Source: Cyanobacteria bacterium GSL.Bin1 (GTDB lineage: Bacteria; Cyanobacteriota; Cyanobacteriia; Cyanobacteriales; Rubidibacteraceae). Taken from it: a stretch of DNA of 38,229 bases. The DNA is taken from NCBI GenBank assembly GCA_009909085.1, contig JAAANX010000026.1:1-38229 (forward strand). The letters are read 5' to 3'. The translations under genes were made by a program, and so were the position numbers. Positions 15,870 to 23,006 of this stretch are shown here, one piece after another. Position 1 is the first letter of the stretch, and every line of letters begins with the position of its first letter. The notes under the pieces are model-generated. The model searched no databases. It saw only the letters and a list, made by a program, of their open reading frames with translations, and was not told the DNA's origin.

Positions 15870-16820
15870 ATGGGGAAATATATTGTTACTGGGGCAGCCG
15901 GTTTTATTGGCTCTCATCTGGTTGAAGTTTTATTAGAGCGGGGAGAAACGGTCATTGGGATTGATGAGTTTAATGATTATTACGATCCTGACTTGAAACG
16001 AAAAAATTTGACTCAGGCGTTGGAGTATTCCCAATTTAAGTTGATTGAAGACAATATTTTGAATTTAGATTGGTCAACACTGCTTCAGGAAACTGAGGTG
16101 GTTTTCCATCAAGCCGCTCAAGCTGGGGTTAGAGCAAGTTGGGGTCAGGATTTTCATTTTTATACTGAACGCAATCTCAATGCAACACAGGTAATGCTAG
16201 AGGCGGCAAAAGGAGCGAAGGATTTAAAGCGCTTTGTGTATGCGTCTAGTTCTTCTATTTATGGCAATGCAGAAACCTTACCCACGCCAGAAACGACTTG
16301 TCCCCAACCGGTTTCTCCTTACGGAATTACTAAGCTCGCTGCCGAACAATTATGTTGGCAATATCATCAAAATTTTGCGGTGCCTGCTACAGCTTTGCGG
16401 TATTTTACGGTGTACGGTCCTCGACAGCGACCGGATATGGCTTTTCATAAGTTTTTCCGGGCAATTTTAAAGCAGCAGCCCATTGGCATTTATGGAGATG
16501 GTCAACAAACCCGCGATTTTACATTTATTAGTGACGCGATCGCTGCTAATTTAGCAGCAGCTACTGTTCCCGGTGCAGTAGGAGAAGCGTTTAATGTTGG
16601 TGGAGGCAGCCGAGTGGTTTTACATGAGGTATTAGACCAGATGGAAGCGGTGGTTGGATCGAAAATTCAGCGAACCTATCAAGAAAGAGCAAGAGGCGAT
16701 GCCAGAGATACCTCTGCGGAAATTTCCAAGGCACAAAAGATTTTACAGTATACTCCTCAAGTGAAGCTCGAAGAAGGGTTACGTCGGGAATGGGAATGGA
16801 TGCAAGCCTTAAAAATTTAG
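15870..16820 (+). CDS. NAD-dependent sugar-nucleotide epimerase
   Basis: A 316-residue extended SDR. The NAD loop is GAAGFIGSH (8-16) and the catalytic set is Ser126-129 with Tyr151 and Lys155 (SPYGITK). FTVYGPRQRPDMA and GDGQQTRDFTFI are the sugar-nucleotide binding motifs typical of UDP-glucuronate 4-epimerases and UDP-glucose 4-epimerases (galE/wbpP class). The long 'EFNDYYDPDLKRKNL' loop after the second strand favours the UDP-glucuronate 4-epimerase type. It would supply precursors for exopolysaccharide or cell-surface glycans. No glycosyltransferase lies next to it. Confidence 0.88.
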   Translation: MGKYIVTGAAGFIGSHLVEVLLERGETVIGIDEFNDYYDPDLKRKNLTQALEYSQFKLIEDNILNLDWSTLLQETEVVFHQAAQAGVRASWGQDFHFYTERNLNATQVMLEAAKGAKDLKRFVYASSSSIYGNAETLPTPETTCPQPVSPYGITKLAAEQLCWQYHQNFAVPATALRYFTVYGPRQRPDMAFHKFFRAILKQQPIGIYGDGQQTRDFTFISDAIAANLAAATVPGAVGEAFNVGGGSRVVLHEVLDQMEAVVGSKIQRTYQERARGDARDTSAEISKAQKILQYTPQVKLEEGLRREWEWMQALKI

Positions 16821-16836
16821 TGGTACTTTGAGGTTT

Positions 16837-17037
16837 TCAGCCCTTCAGCTTTTTCCTCACTTTTCGGAAGAATCTTTTTTCCTGACTCTTCTCAGCCAAT
16901 CGACGATGGGATCCTTCCCAGACATCAAGGCTTTGACAGGGTGAGGATTGAAAATAGCGAGTTCGTAGTTGTCTCCAGAGGAAGTAGAATAGCCCAAATA
17001 AGAGCAGCATCATAAGCGCCGATTCAACCAGTGCCAC
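16837..17037 (-). CDS. Small membrane protein, hypothetical
   Basis: A 66-residue frame starting at GTG (17037) with a GGGTGG purine stretch upstream. The N-terminus is a membrane helix (ALMMLLLFGLFYFLW, residues 7-21). The rest is basic and soluble and ends KRFFRKVRKKLKG. It is convergent with the epimerase gene and ends 16 bp from it. The helix plus basic tail is coherent and the frame does not overlap another gene, so I think it is real, but I recognise no family. Confidence 0.5.
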   Translation of the reverse strand: MALVESALMMLLLFGLFYFLWRQLRTRYFQSSPCQSLDVWEGSHRRLAEKSQEKRFFRKVRKKLKG

Positions 17038-17229
17038 ATTTTTCCACCCATTTTTCCATTCTCCGCTTCCTGTCTGGCGACGCTTCAGGTATTGATGTTG
17101 TAGCCGTTTAAATTTTGTTCAACAAGCCCTGCTTAGCAGATCTATCTTTTAGGAGATATAAATTGTTATAAAAATTTACATAATATAGGTGTAAGTTAAC
17201 AAAGTTTAACAATATAAGGAGAAATAACT

Positions 17230-17457
17230 ATGTTTTGGTTAATTGCATTATTTGTCGTCGGTTGGGTTGCAGCAGCATTGATTGGCACTCAAGCCTATTT
17301 CCGTGGCGAACAAACCAAGCCGATTCACGAACGGAACTGGCGTTCTGAGTCCTTTGAACAGCTTTCACAATCCTTTACGGGTCAGGAAGTTGATTATAAT
17401 GAGCGGACCCCTGCTTACGGACTCGACACCTATGCGAGTAACAACCTTCCTCGCTAA
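17230..17457 (+). CDS. 75-residue single-span membrane protein, possibly Psb35-like
   Basis: Begins with a membrane helix (MFWLIALFVVGWVAAALIGT), then AYFRGEQTKPIHERNWRS and a soluble acidic C-terminal half ending GLDTYASNNLPR. A strong AAGGAG lies 8 bp before the ATG. The layout and conserved central stretch match a small protein family widespread in cyanobacteria. From memory this resembles proteins annotated as photosystem II-associated Psb35, but I cannot confirm the name. It is probably in the thylakoid membrane with the C-terminus exposed. Confidence 0.75.
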   Translation: MFWLIALFVVGWVAAALIGTQAYFRGEQTKPIHERNWRSESFEQLSQSFTGQEVDYNERTPAYGLDTYASNNLPR

Positions 17458-17562
17458 CATCAGATGAAGTTTCAATCTAGAACACCCTTTGACCACTTAA
17501 ACAGAATGCCTTCTACTTCAGAAGGCTGACCTGCGATCAAACGAATTCTAGTAGCAAGTGCA

Positions 17563-17784
17563 ATGCAGCAAAAGCAATTGAGTCGAGAAGATATTAGTCG
17601 CATTATCGAGATGGCTTGGGAGGACGATATACCTTTTGAAGCCATCGAGACTCAATATGGTCTCAAGGAAAAAGAAGTGATTGAGTTGATGCGAAGCCAG
17701 TTGAAAGAGTCTAGCTTTAAGATGTGGCGACGACGGGTAACGGGTCGCAAAACCAAACACGCAAAGAAGAGAAAACGCTTTTGA
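17563..17784 (+). CDS. TIGR03643/DUF2805 family small protein
   Basis: A 73-residue protein: LSREDISRIIEMAWEDDIPFEAIETQYGLKEKEVIELMR, then QLKESSFKMWRRRVTGRKTKHAKKR. It fits a short conserved family (TIGR03643, DUF2805) with a helix-turn-helix-like first half (IETQYGLKEKEVIELMR resembles a recognition unit) and a basic tail. This suggests nucleic-acid binding, but the family has no proven function. No strong ribosome binding site is visible. It ends in a small spacer before the convergent acyltransferase gene. Confidence 0.85.
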   Translation: MQQKQLSREDISRIIEMAWEDDIPFEAIETQYGLKEKEVIELMRSQLKESSFKMWRRRVTGRKTKHAKKRKRF

Positions 17785-17797
17785 TCTTGATTGCTAG

Positions 17798-17826
17798 GCA
17801 TCAAGTTTGAGCAAGTGATTTGATGC
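17798..17826. terminator. Hairpin between convergent genes
   Basis: GCATCAA (17798-17804) pairs with TTGATGC (17820-17826) in the 48-bp spacer between the DUF2805 gene and the acyltransferase gene. It could serve both strands. No long T-tract follows on either side. Confidence 0.4.
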
Positions 17827-17832
17827 TAAGGA

Positions 17833-18666
17833 TTAATCTCTCTCGGAAATCGTAACTAACTCATCCAGAGACGTTTGCATCTGCTGATACACTTCCTGAT
17901 AACAAGCATCAACATAAGCGCGATCGCGCGCTGCTTCTCGACCTGAACCTTGAAAATAAATGGGAGAGCAAACTCGCGTATAAATTTTAGCGGGTAAAGG
18001 AAAATTGGGAACAAAGCCCATGGCAATCCCCCAAGGTAAACCGAGATAAATGGGAAAAACTCGGGTCATGGGAGTACTTGCATCAACGATGTCGAACTCA
18101 CGCAAGAAATGCATCAACTCTTTGCAATCGCTGAGAATAAGTAATGTTTCATGCGCCCCAACTGAAACTAAGGGAATGATCGGAATATTCTCTCTTAAGG
18201 CCAGTTTGATAAACCCTTTACGCCCAGCCAATTCAATCTGGTTGCGTTGACTGTAAGGACGAAATACATCATCAACGCCACCCGGATAAACGAGAACTGG
18301 TGCATCGCGATGTAAAGCAGCCGTTGCCATTTGCACTGTTGCTGGAACAGCACCCAATCTCGCAACAGAAGCGAGCATTCTTTCAGACGTAAAAGCTTCT
18401 CGTTGCATTAAACCGTAAGCGGGTCGATCAACACCAAAACGACGTAGCCAATCGAGCAAAAACATAGAAAGATCTGGGGCAGCCAACCCACCATTATGGG
18501 AACCCACCAATAAAAAACGTCCCGTTTTAGGAATATGGTGCCAACCTTCTGTTTCCACCCGAAAATACCAGTCGTAAAGGAATTGCCAAAACGGGATCAG
18601 GGATTGAAGAAGTTCTGGATCGCGCTGATCTAAAAGTGCTGCTGGTGAGTAACCCCAAAAATTCAT
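17833..18666 (-). CDS. PlsC/DGAT2-like acyltransferase
   Basis: A 277-residue membrane-associated acyltransferase. Motif I is a variant, VGSHNGGLAAPD (His57, Asp65), in place of the strict HX4D. Motif III is VYPGGVDDVFRP with GRKGFIKLAL following, and motif IV is NIPIIPLVSVGAHETLL. This set resembles the DGAT2/phytyl-ester-synthase-related enzymes of cyanobacteria more than classical PlsC, so products may be neutral lipids (wax, phytyl or plastoquinol esters, TAG) rather than phosphatidate. Which acceptor is used cannot be told from sequence. A HIP1 site lies inside. It is monocistronic. Confidence 0.8.
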   Translation of the reverse strand: MNFWGYSPAALLDQRDPELLQSLIPFWQFLYDWYFRVETEGWHHIPKTGRFLLVGSHNGGLAAPDLSMFLLDWLRRFGVDRPAYGLMQREAFTSERMLASVARLGAVPATVQMATAALHRDAPVLVYPGGVDDVFRPYSQRNQIELAGRKGFIKLALRENIPIIPLVSVGAHETLLILSDCKELMHFLREFDIVDASTPMTRVFPIYLGLPWGIAMGFVPNFPLPAKIYTRVCSPIYFQGSGREAARDRAYVDACYQEVYQQMQTSLDELVTISERD

Positions 18667-18744
18667 CTCATCGGAAGTCTAGCTGTGAGTAAAAATGAAC
18701 CGCTTTGGTTCTGTTAAGAATTATAACGATTCCTGTGATCCTGC

Positions 18745-18750
18745 TATAAT
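18745..18750 (+). promoter_or_regulatory. -10 element upstream of the VOC gene
   Basis: A perfect TATAAT 84 bp before the start codon. The -35 region is weak. It is the best promoter candidate for the following gene. Confidence 0.4.
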
Positions 18751-18833
18751 TTGTTCGCCACTACATAATCGAACTTGAGCAGCAGACCCGTTACGATGGC
18801 ATAAGGTCATACATTAAATTGTGGAGCATCTAA

Positions 18834-19184
18834 ATGAGTGCAACCTTCAAACACGTCATGTTGATGGTTAATGACGTAACCGCTGCGGCTAAATTTTACT
18901 CAGAAGGCTTAGGTTTACCCATCAAAAAAAATAGCCCCGCTTGGGCAGAATTAGACGCTGAGGGGACAACGATCGCGCTCCATGCTGCAGAAGGCGCCAA
19001 TGGAGGCAGCTCACCCATTCTTAGTTTTCAGGTGGATGATGTACAAGCGAGTGTCAATGCTTTAGAGTCTTTAGGGGGAACCTTAGAAGGTCGGATTCGC
19101 GAGCCTTCTTTTGGCAAAGTCGCTGCAATGCGAACCCCAGACGGGCATTTAGTCAGTTTACTCCAGCCGAATCAGGAAAACTAA
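18834..19184 (+). CDS. Glyoxalase/VOC superfamily protein
   Basis: A 116-residue single-module-pair VOC protein (two beta-alpha-beta-beta-beta units). The first unit is FKHVMLMVNDVTAAAKFYSEGLGLPIKK, with His5 as a candidate metal ligand. The second is ILSFQVDDVQASVNALESLG, ending AAMRTPDGHLVSLLQ. Members include glyoxalase I, bleomycin-resistance proteins and extradiol dioxygenases; the short length and lack of the full His/Glu set fit a generic glyoxalase-like protein. It is monocistronic, with a strong terminator 41 bp after the stop. Confidence 0.85.
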   Translation: MSATFKHVMLMVNDVTAAAKFYSEGLGLPIKKNSPAWAELDAEGTTIALHAAEGANGGSSPILSFQVDDVQASVNALESLGGTLEGRIREPSFGKVAAMRTPDGHLVSLLQPNQEN

Positions 19185-19224
19185 GCCCAGATATCGAATC
19201 TCATTTGTTCTCTCCCGCTGATAT

Positions 19225-19254
19225 GACCTCTCTACTCACAAGAGAGGTCTTTTT
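19225..19254 (+). terminator. Rho-independent terminator of the VOC gene
   Basis: GACCTCTC (19225-19232), a 9-nt loop, GAGAGGTC (19242-19249) and five T residues. The 8-bp perfect stem with an immediate T-tract makes this the clearest terminator in the window. Confidence 0.9.
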
Positions 19255-19343
19255 ATCGGTGAAATTCAAGGGGTTAATAGCAGAACCTAATTTTCTAATC
19301 AAACTTACTTAAATTTGATTATTTATTGTGCTATCATAGGGTT

Positions 19344-19946
19344 ATGAGTAAGTTTAGTATTTCCGAAGCAGCAAAAATTAAAGGAGTATCTCCATCAACA
19401 CTCAGACGTTGGGAAGCAGAAGGTAAGTTAATTCCTGAGCGAACCGAGTCAGGTCATCGGAGATACTCTATGTCTCAGCTTCTTGGCGTGGAATCTCATC
19501 AAGCATACACCATTGGCTATGCCCGAGTGAGTAGTCATGAGCAAAAACAAGACCTGGAGCGTCAAAAGGAGATCATTGAACTCTTCTGCGCTCAAAATGG
19601 TTGGGAGCACGAAATTATTCAAGACCTCGGTTCAGGTATGAATTACAGCAAGCGCGGTCTTAAACGCCTTCTACGATTAATCACTTCCGGGGAAATTGAC
19701 AGACTGGTACTGACTCACAAAGATAGGTTACTTCGATTCGGCGCTGAATTGGTGTTTAGCTTGTGCGAGCAATTTGGTGTTGAAATTGTCATCATTAACC
19801 GCACCGAAGACACGAGCTTTGAAGAGGATTTAGCAACGGACGTTCTAGAAATCATAACAGTGTTTTCTGCTCGTCTCTATGGTAGTAGGAGTCATAAAAA
19901 TCAAAAGATTGTTGAGGAGTTAAAACAAGTCGGTGAAAGGCTTTAA
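19344..19946 (+). CDS. tnpA: IS607 TnpA, MerR-HTH serine recombinase
   Basis: 200 residues from ATG 19344 (a TTG six codons upstream is open but unlikely). Residues 4-49 form a MerR-type helix-turn-helix (FSISEAAKIKGVSPSTLRRW, then GHRRYSMSQL). The serine-recombinase domain follows, with YARVSS at 59-64; Ser63 is the expected nucleophile and Arg61 the partner. GSGMNYSKRGLKRLL and LVLTHKDRLLRFG are further catalytic-domain motifs. A small IS607 resolvase of this type drives transposition with low target specificity. It overlaps tnpB by 14 bp. No frameshift is present, so it looks functional. Confidence 0.95.
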   Translation: MSKFSISEAAKIKGVSPSTLRRWEAEGKLIPERTESGHRRYSMSQLLGVESHQAYTIGYARVSSHEQKQDLERQKEIIELFCAQNGWEHEIIQDLGSGMNYSKRGLKRLLRLITSGEIDRLVLTHKDRLLRFGAELVFSLCEQFGVEIVIINRTEDTSFEEDLATDVLEIITVFSARLYGSRSHKNQKIVEELKQVGERL

Positions 19947-21054
19947 GACAAAACTAAAACTTAATAACCAACAACGGACACTAATGGCAAAACACGCAGG
20001 AGTTGCTCGTCATGCTTGGAATTGGGGATTAGCGACTTGTAAAGAGATATACGAGTCTGGAGGAAAACGACCGACGGCGGTTAACTTACACAAAAAGTTA
20101 GTCGCAGAAGTGAAATCAGTTAATCATTGGTATTATGAAGTCTCGAAATGCGCGCCCCAACAAGCCTTAAGAAATCTAGATCAGGCGTTTAAGCGAGTGT
20201 GGAAAGTCAAAGGAACCGGTTTCCCTAAATTCAAAAAGAAAAATATCAGAGATAGCTTTTATTTAGAAGGAAGTCTCACGATTTCAGGTGATTGGATTAA
20301 ACTCCCACGAATCGGTTGGGTCAGGAGTCACGAGCAACTACCCCCTGTTAAACCAAAGAACGTAGTTATTAGTAAACGGGCGGGAGACTGGTACATTTCT
20401 TTCAAGATTGAGTGTGAACCTCAACCTCATCCCAAAAGTAAAACCAGTATTGGTGTTGATGTCGGAATTAATACTTTGGCAACCATGAGTGATGGGACAA
20501 CTCACCCGAATCCAAAAGCCTATCGTCGCGCCAAAAAGAAACTAGCCAAACTGCAAAAAGAGTTATGCCGTCGCCAGAAAGGAGGTAAGAATCGTGAAAA
20601 GACTAAACTTAAATTAGCCAAAGCGCACAAGCGCATCGCTGACGTTCGAGCCGATCATTTACACAAGTTAACGACTCACTTAGCCAAGAACCACGGAGAA
20701 GTGAAAATCGAGAACTTAAATGTATCTGGAATGCTCAAAAACCATAAACTAGCGGGTGCGATTGCCGAGGGCGGTTTCTACGAATTCCGTCGCCAGCTTG
20801 AATACAAATGCCAATGGTATGGCAGTAAGTTAACGCTAATTGACCAATGGTACCCAAGTTCGCAGATTTGCTCTAATTGTGGACACAGACAGAAGATGCC
20901 ACTTAATCAAAGAACTTATGATTGTCCTAATTGTGGTCTCTCTATTGATCGTGACTTAAACGCAGCGATTAATCTAGAGCTCCGACCTGAGCTTCCGTCT
21001 AGGAAGCATCAGGAAGCGGAGCTAAGTGCGGATAGCTCAGCCGTGCAAGCCTAG
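19933..21054 (+). CDS. tnpB: IS607-associated TnpB, RNA-guided nuclease
   Basis: A 373-residue TnpB with GTG start overlapping the tnpA end. The RuvC residues are all present: Asp176 (GVDVGIN), Glu260 (VKIENL) and DRD at 339-341. The zinc ribbon has Cys313/316 and Cys331/334. The N-terminal part (residues 1-110) is the wedge/REC region, with HAWNWGLA and the basic FPKFKKK motif. It should be guided by an RNA made from the 3' end of this gene and the element end. The 3' terminal codons lie in predicted hairpins, as expected. The protein is only distantly similar to the two other TnpBs in the window. Confidence 0.95.
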   Translation: MKGFKTKLKLNNQQRTLMAKHAGVARHAWNWGLATCKEIYESGGKRPTAVNLHKKLVAEVKSVNHWYYEVSKCAPQQALRNLDQAFKRVWKVKGTGFPKFKKKNIRDSFYLEGSLTISGDWIKLPRIGWVRSHEQLPPVKPKNVVISKRAGDWYISFKIECEPQPHPKSKTSIGVDVGINTLATMSDGTTHPNPKAYRRAKKKLAKLQKELCRRQKGGKNREKTKLKLAKAHKRIADVRADHLHKLTTHLAKNHGEVKIENLNVSGMLKNHKLAGAIAEGGFYEFRRQLEYKCQWYGSKLTLIDQWYPSSQICSNCGHRQKMPLNQRTYDCPNCGLSIDRDLNAAINLELRPELPSRKHQEAELSADSSAVQA

Positions 21055-21090
21055 TGGTGGTAAAGTCAATGGACTCCCAGCTAGGAAGTA
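20989..21090 (+). ncRNA. Candidate omega (guide) RNA of the IS607 TnpB
   Basis: Structured sequence over the tnpB 3' end and beyond. GCTTCC-GTCTA-GGAAGC (20991-21007) and GAGCTA-N8-TAGCTC (21019-21038) are perfect 6-bp hairpins. CCTAG/CTAGG pairing spans 21050-21085. This is where omega RNAs of TnpB systems are encoded. The 3' boundary, and hence the guide, depends on the exact element end. Confidence 0.5.
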
Positions 21091-21190
21091 AACATCAAAT
21101 AGTTAAGTTTGAGTAAGTTTTATAGAGCGGAAAGATACACTAAAAGTAGTGCAAGTGTTAAGAAGCGTAACAGTCTTTCTGCAAAAAGCC

Positions 21191-21946
21191 ATGGTACAGA
21201 ATAAAGTTCCCGAGACTAAGCCCCTAACCGATTACAGTACAGAAGAGCTCAAACAACAGTTAATTGAAATCGCTGAGCCTCATGATACAGATTCTCTTTC
21301 GGAAAAAATTAAGTTCTATCAGCAGACGCTTTCCCCAATGGCAGAAGAGTTAGCCACTCGCAACCCGGTTCCTGATCTCAAAGAACAAGCGCAACTTGTG
21401 GTTGGAGTGTGGACGCCCGTGTGGTCAACCATTCCCTTTCAAGATGTGTTACCCGGGCGACGACGGGAGCAATCTTATCAAATCTTTCGCGAAGATGGAT
21501 ATTATGCCAATATCGCCCGTTATGCGCCGGGAATGAATTTCCCCCTATTACGTAATTTTTCTCTGAACCTCCTTGCTTATGACCTGATGTTGATTCAGAA
21601 ATATGAGATTGCAGAAGAAGCGTGGCAAATTGAAAACGTTGCGATTAAGCAAGCACTGAAATTAGGAGCATCCAGCCTTACTCTCGAAAAAGCTCAGGCT
21701 TGGTTTGAAAAAGTTATGAAATCTCCCCTAGAGGAAATGGACGCCAATGCAACAAACGTTAAATTACCCTTCTCGAAAAAAGCAACGCAAAAAGCCTCGC
21801 AGCAGTTAAAAGGCGCTGCTAAAGCCAAGCCCAAACTAGAACATCTTTATATTGACCGAGATTTTCGCCTTGTCCGATCGCAGCGAGAGAGCAAGCAACG
21901 ACCCTCTTATACAATTACAGTGCGGGCAGAAGGAACTCGCCATTAA
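21191..21946 (+). CDS. PAP/fibrillin-like lipid-associated protein
   Basis: 251 residues from ATG 21191; a GTG at 21149 is open in frame but that part lies next to the IS607 end and looks like leader. The core shows VVGVWTPVWSTIPF near the first third and YIDRDFRLVRSQ near the C-terminus, which correspond to the conserved opening strand and the 'YLDxDLRISR' signature of PAP/fibrillins (plastid lipid-associated proteins). In plants and cyanobacteria these act at thylakoid membranes and plastoglobules in photoprotection and quinone metabolism. The IS607 element ends about 80 bp upstream and may have changed its promoter. Confidence 0.7.
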   Translation: MVQNKVPETKPLTDYSTEELKQQLIEIAEPHDTDSLSEKIKFYQQTLSPMAEELATRNPVPDLKEQAQLVVGVWTPVWSTIPFQDVLPGRRREQSYQIFREDGYYANIARYAPGMNFPLLRNFSLNLLAYDLMLIQKYEIAEEAWQIENVAIKQALKLGASSLTLEKAQAWFEKVMKSPLEEMDANATNVKLPFSKKATQKASQQLKGAAKAKPKLEHLYIDRDFRLVRSQRESKQRPSYTITVRAEGTRH

Positions 21947-21967
21947 TAGCAGAGTTTTTTACTTTTC

Positions 21968-22510
21968 TCACCTTGCTTCTGGCTGCCATACAAAGCGGAA
22001 GGGTTGATCGCGCCATTCGCCAGCGTTTTTACTAATACCAATGCGCGGCGTCGTTCTGATCTCTGAGGGGTTAATCTCAACGCCCCTATCCACAAACCAC
22101 AGCCCATGTTCAGGAAGCACGGGTTTCCCATTGAGACTTTTCTCTAATTGCAAAAACTTAGTCAGTTTGCCGGGACCATTAATTTTACCTGCCCCTCGAA
22201 TCAAAACCGCAGCCGGATATTCCGTCTGATCGCATACAACATTCAGCATCAGATGAACCCCGTAGCACCAATACAGATAAAAGTAGCCCCCAACCGCAAA
22301 CATGATTTCATTTCTCGGGGTGCGTTTTCCGTTTGCCGCATGATTCGCTAAGTCTGTCACCCCATCATAGGCTTCGACTTCTTGAATCAGGAGCGAGGTC
22401 ATCGACTGATCTTGATATTGTCGCACTAACTGTTTGCCAAGGAGTTGTTGCGCAACGGTTACTGCCGACTGTTGAAAAAAGGTTGGGGACAATAAAGAAG
22501 AGTGGGCCAT
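21968..22510 (-). CDS. 3-methyladenine DNA glycosylase (AAG/MPG type)
   Basis: A 180-residue base-excision repair enzyme of the human AAG family, removing alkylated purines and hypoxanthine. The catalytic Glu is in LIQEVEAYDGVTDLANHA, followed by GKRTPRNEIMFAVGGYFYLYWCYGVHLMLNVV, which supplies the intercalating and nucleotide-binding residues. VLIRGAGKINGPGKLTK is the remaining motif. I start it at ATG 22510. The frame runs to a TTG at 22546, which would add 12 residues without family support. It is convergent with the fibrillin gene. Confidence 0.93.
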   Translation of the reverse strand: MAHSSLLSPTFFQQSAVTVAQQLLGKQLVRQYQDQSMTSLLIQEVEAYDGVTDLANHAANGKRTPRNEIMFAVGGYFYLYWCYGVHLMLNVVCDQTEYPAAVLIRGAGKINGPGKLTKFLQLEKSLNGKPVLPEHGLWFVDRGVEINPSEIRTTPRIGISKNAGEWRDQPFRFVWQPEAR

Positions 22511-22688
22511 ATCTGTGAAAGATGAGGTGACCTTGATTTTTGGCAAAAACAGTTATTAGTCTAACCGAGAACAAAGTTAATAGAGAGCGCGCCGCCATCC
22601 CACAAAAATCGGTCCTTACTTTTCCCTCAAAGTCATTGTATCTTTGCTCACAAAGGAGATTGAGGCATTATTGGGGAGGACGCTTGCC

Positions 22689-22856
22689 ATGAAATACACC
22701 GACTGCATCCACATCGGTACCTCCGGTTGGGACTATCCTCATTCGCGATCGCGCTTTTACCTTGACGATCTGCCCAAAAAAACGGCTAGTTTATTACACA
22801 GTAATGTTTTGGACAATCTCTGTCATGACCTTATCAATTCAGTACATCTTTCTTAG
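22689..22856 (+). pseudogene. Truncated DUF72 family gene (5' fragment)
   Basis: MKYTDCIHIGTSGWDYPHSR and the following RFYLDDLPKK are the N-terminal strand and loop of DUF72 proteins, which are normally about 230-300 residues. After about residue 35 (near 22788) the frame leaves the family and ends at residue 55. A GGGGAGGAC ribosome binding site and a HIP1 site remain. The rest of the gene is not in the window. The break marks a deletion or insertion junction at the edge of the accessory zone. Confidence 0.75.
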
Positions 22857-23006
22857 TCACAAATTATTTGTTAATAATACAACAACGTTATACCGCAGTT
22901 GCAACATAACTAATAGTTAGACAGCTAAATCAGGACTGATATCCCTTATCTGTTCCCCCCTAAATTGAGGCTGAGTTAACATTGTTGGAAAATCTCTAGC
23001 GCCGTA

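Larger units (their letters stand above)
19298..21113 (+). mobile_element. IS607-family insertion sequence
   Basis: About 1.8 kb with serine-recombinase tnpA overlapping tnpB. Both ends carry similar dyads: ATCAAA-N10-TTTGAT (19298-19319) before tnpA and ATCAAA-N8-TTTGAG (21094-21113) after tnpB. AAACTTACT also occurs at the left end and inverted at the right. IS607 elements lack classical terminal repeats, so these dyads are likely transposase-binding sites near the true ends. It sits between the VOC terminator and a fibrillin gene. Exact ends need an empty-site comparison. Confidence 0.8.

Noticed and set aside
22790-23006. ACAAATTATTTGT near 22860 as an end of a Tn7-like/CAST element
   Set aside because: It vaguely recalls TnsB-type repeats, but no second repeat, no TnsB/TnsC/TniQ gene and no CRISPR repeat is visible in the window.
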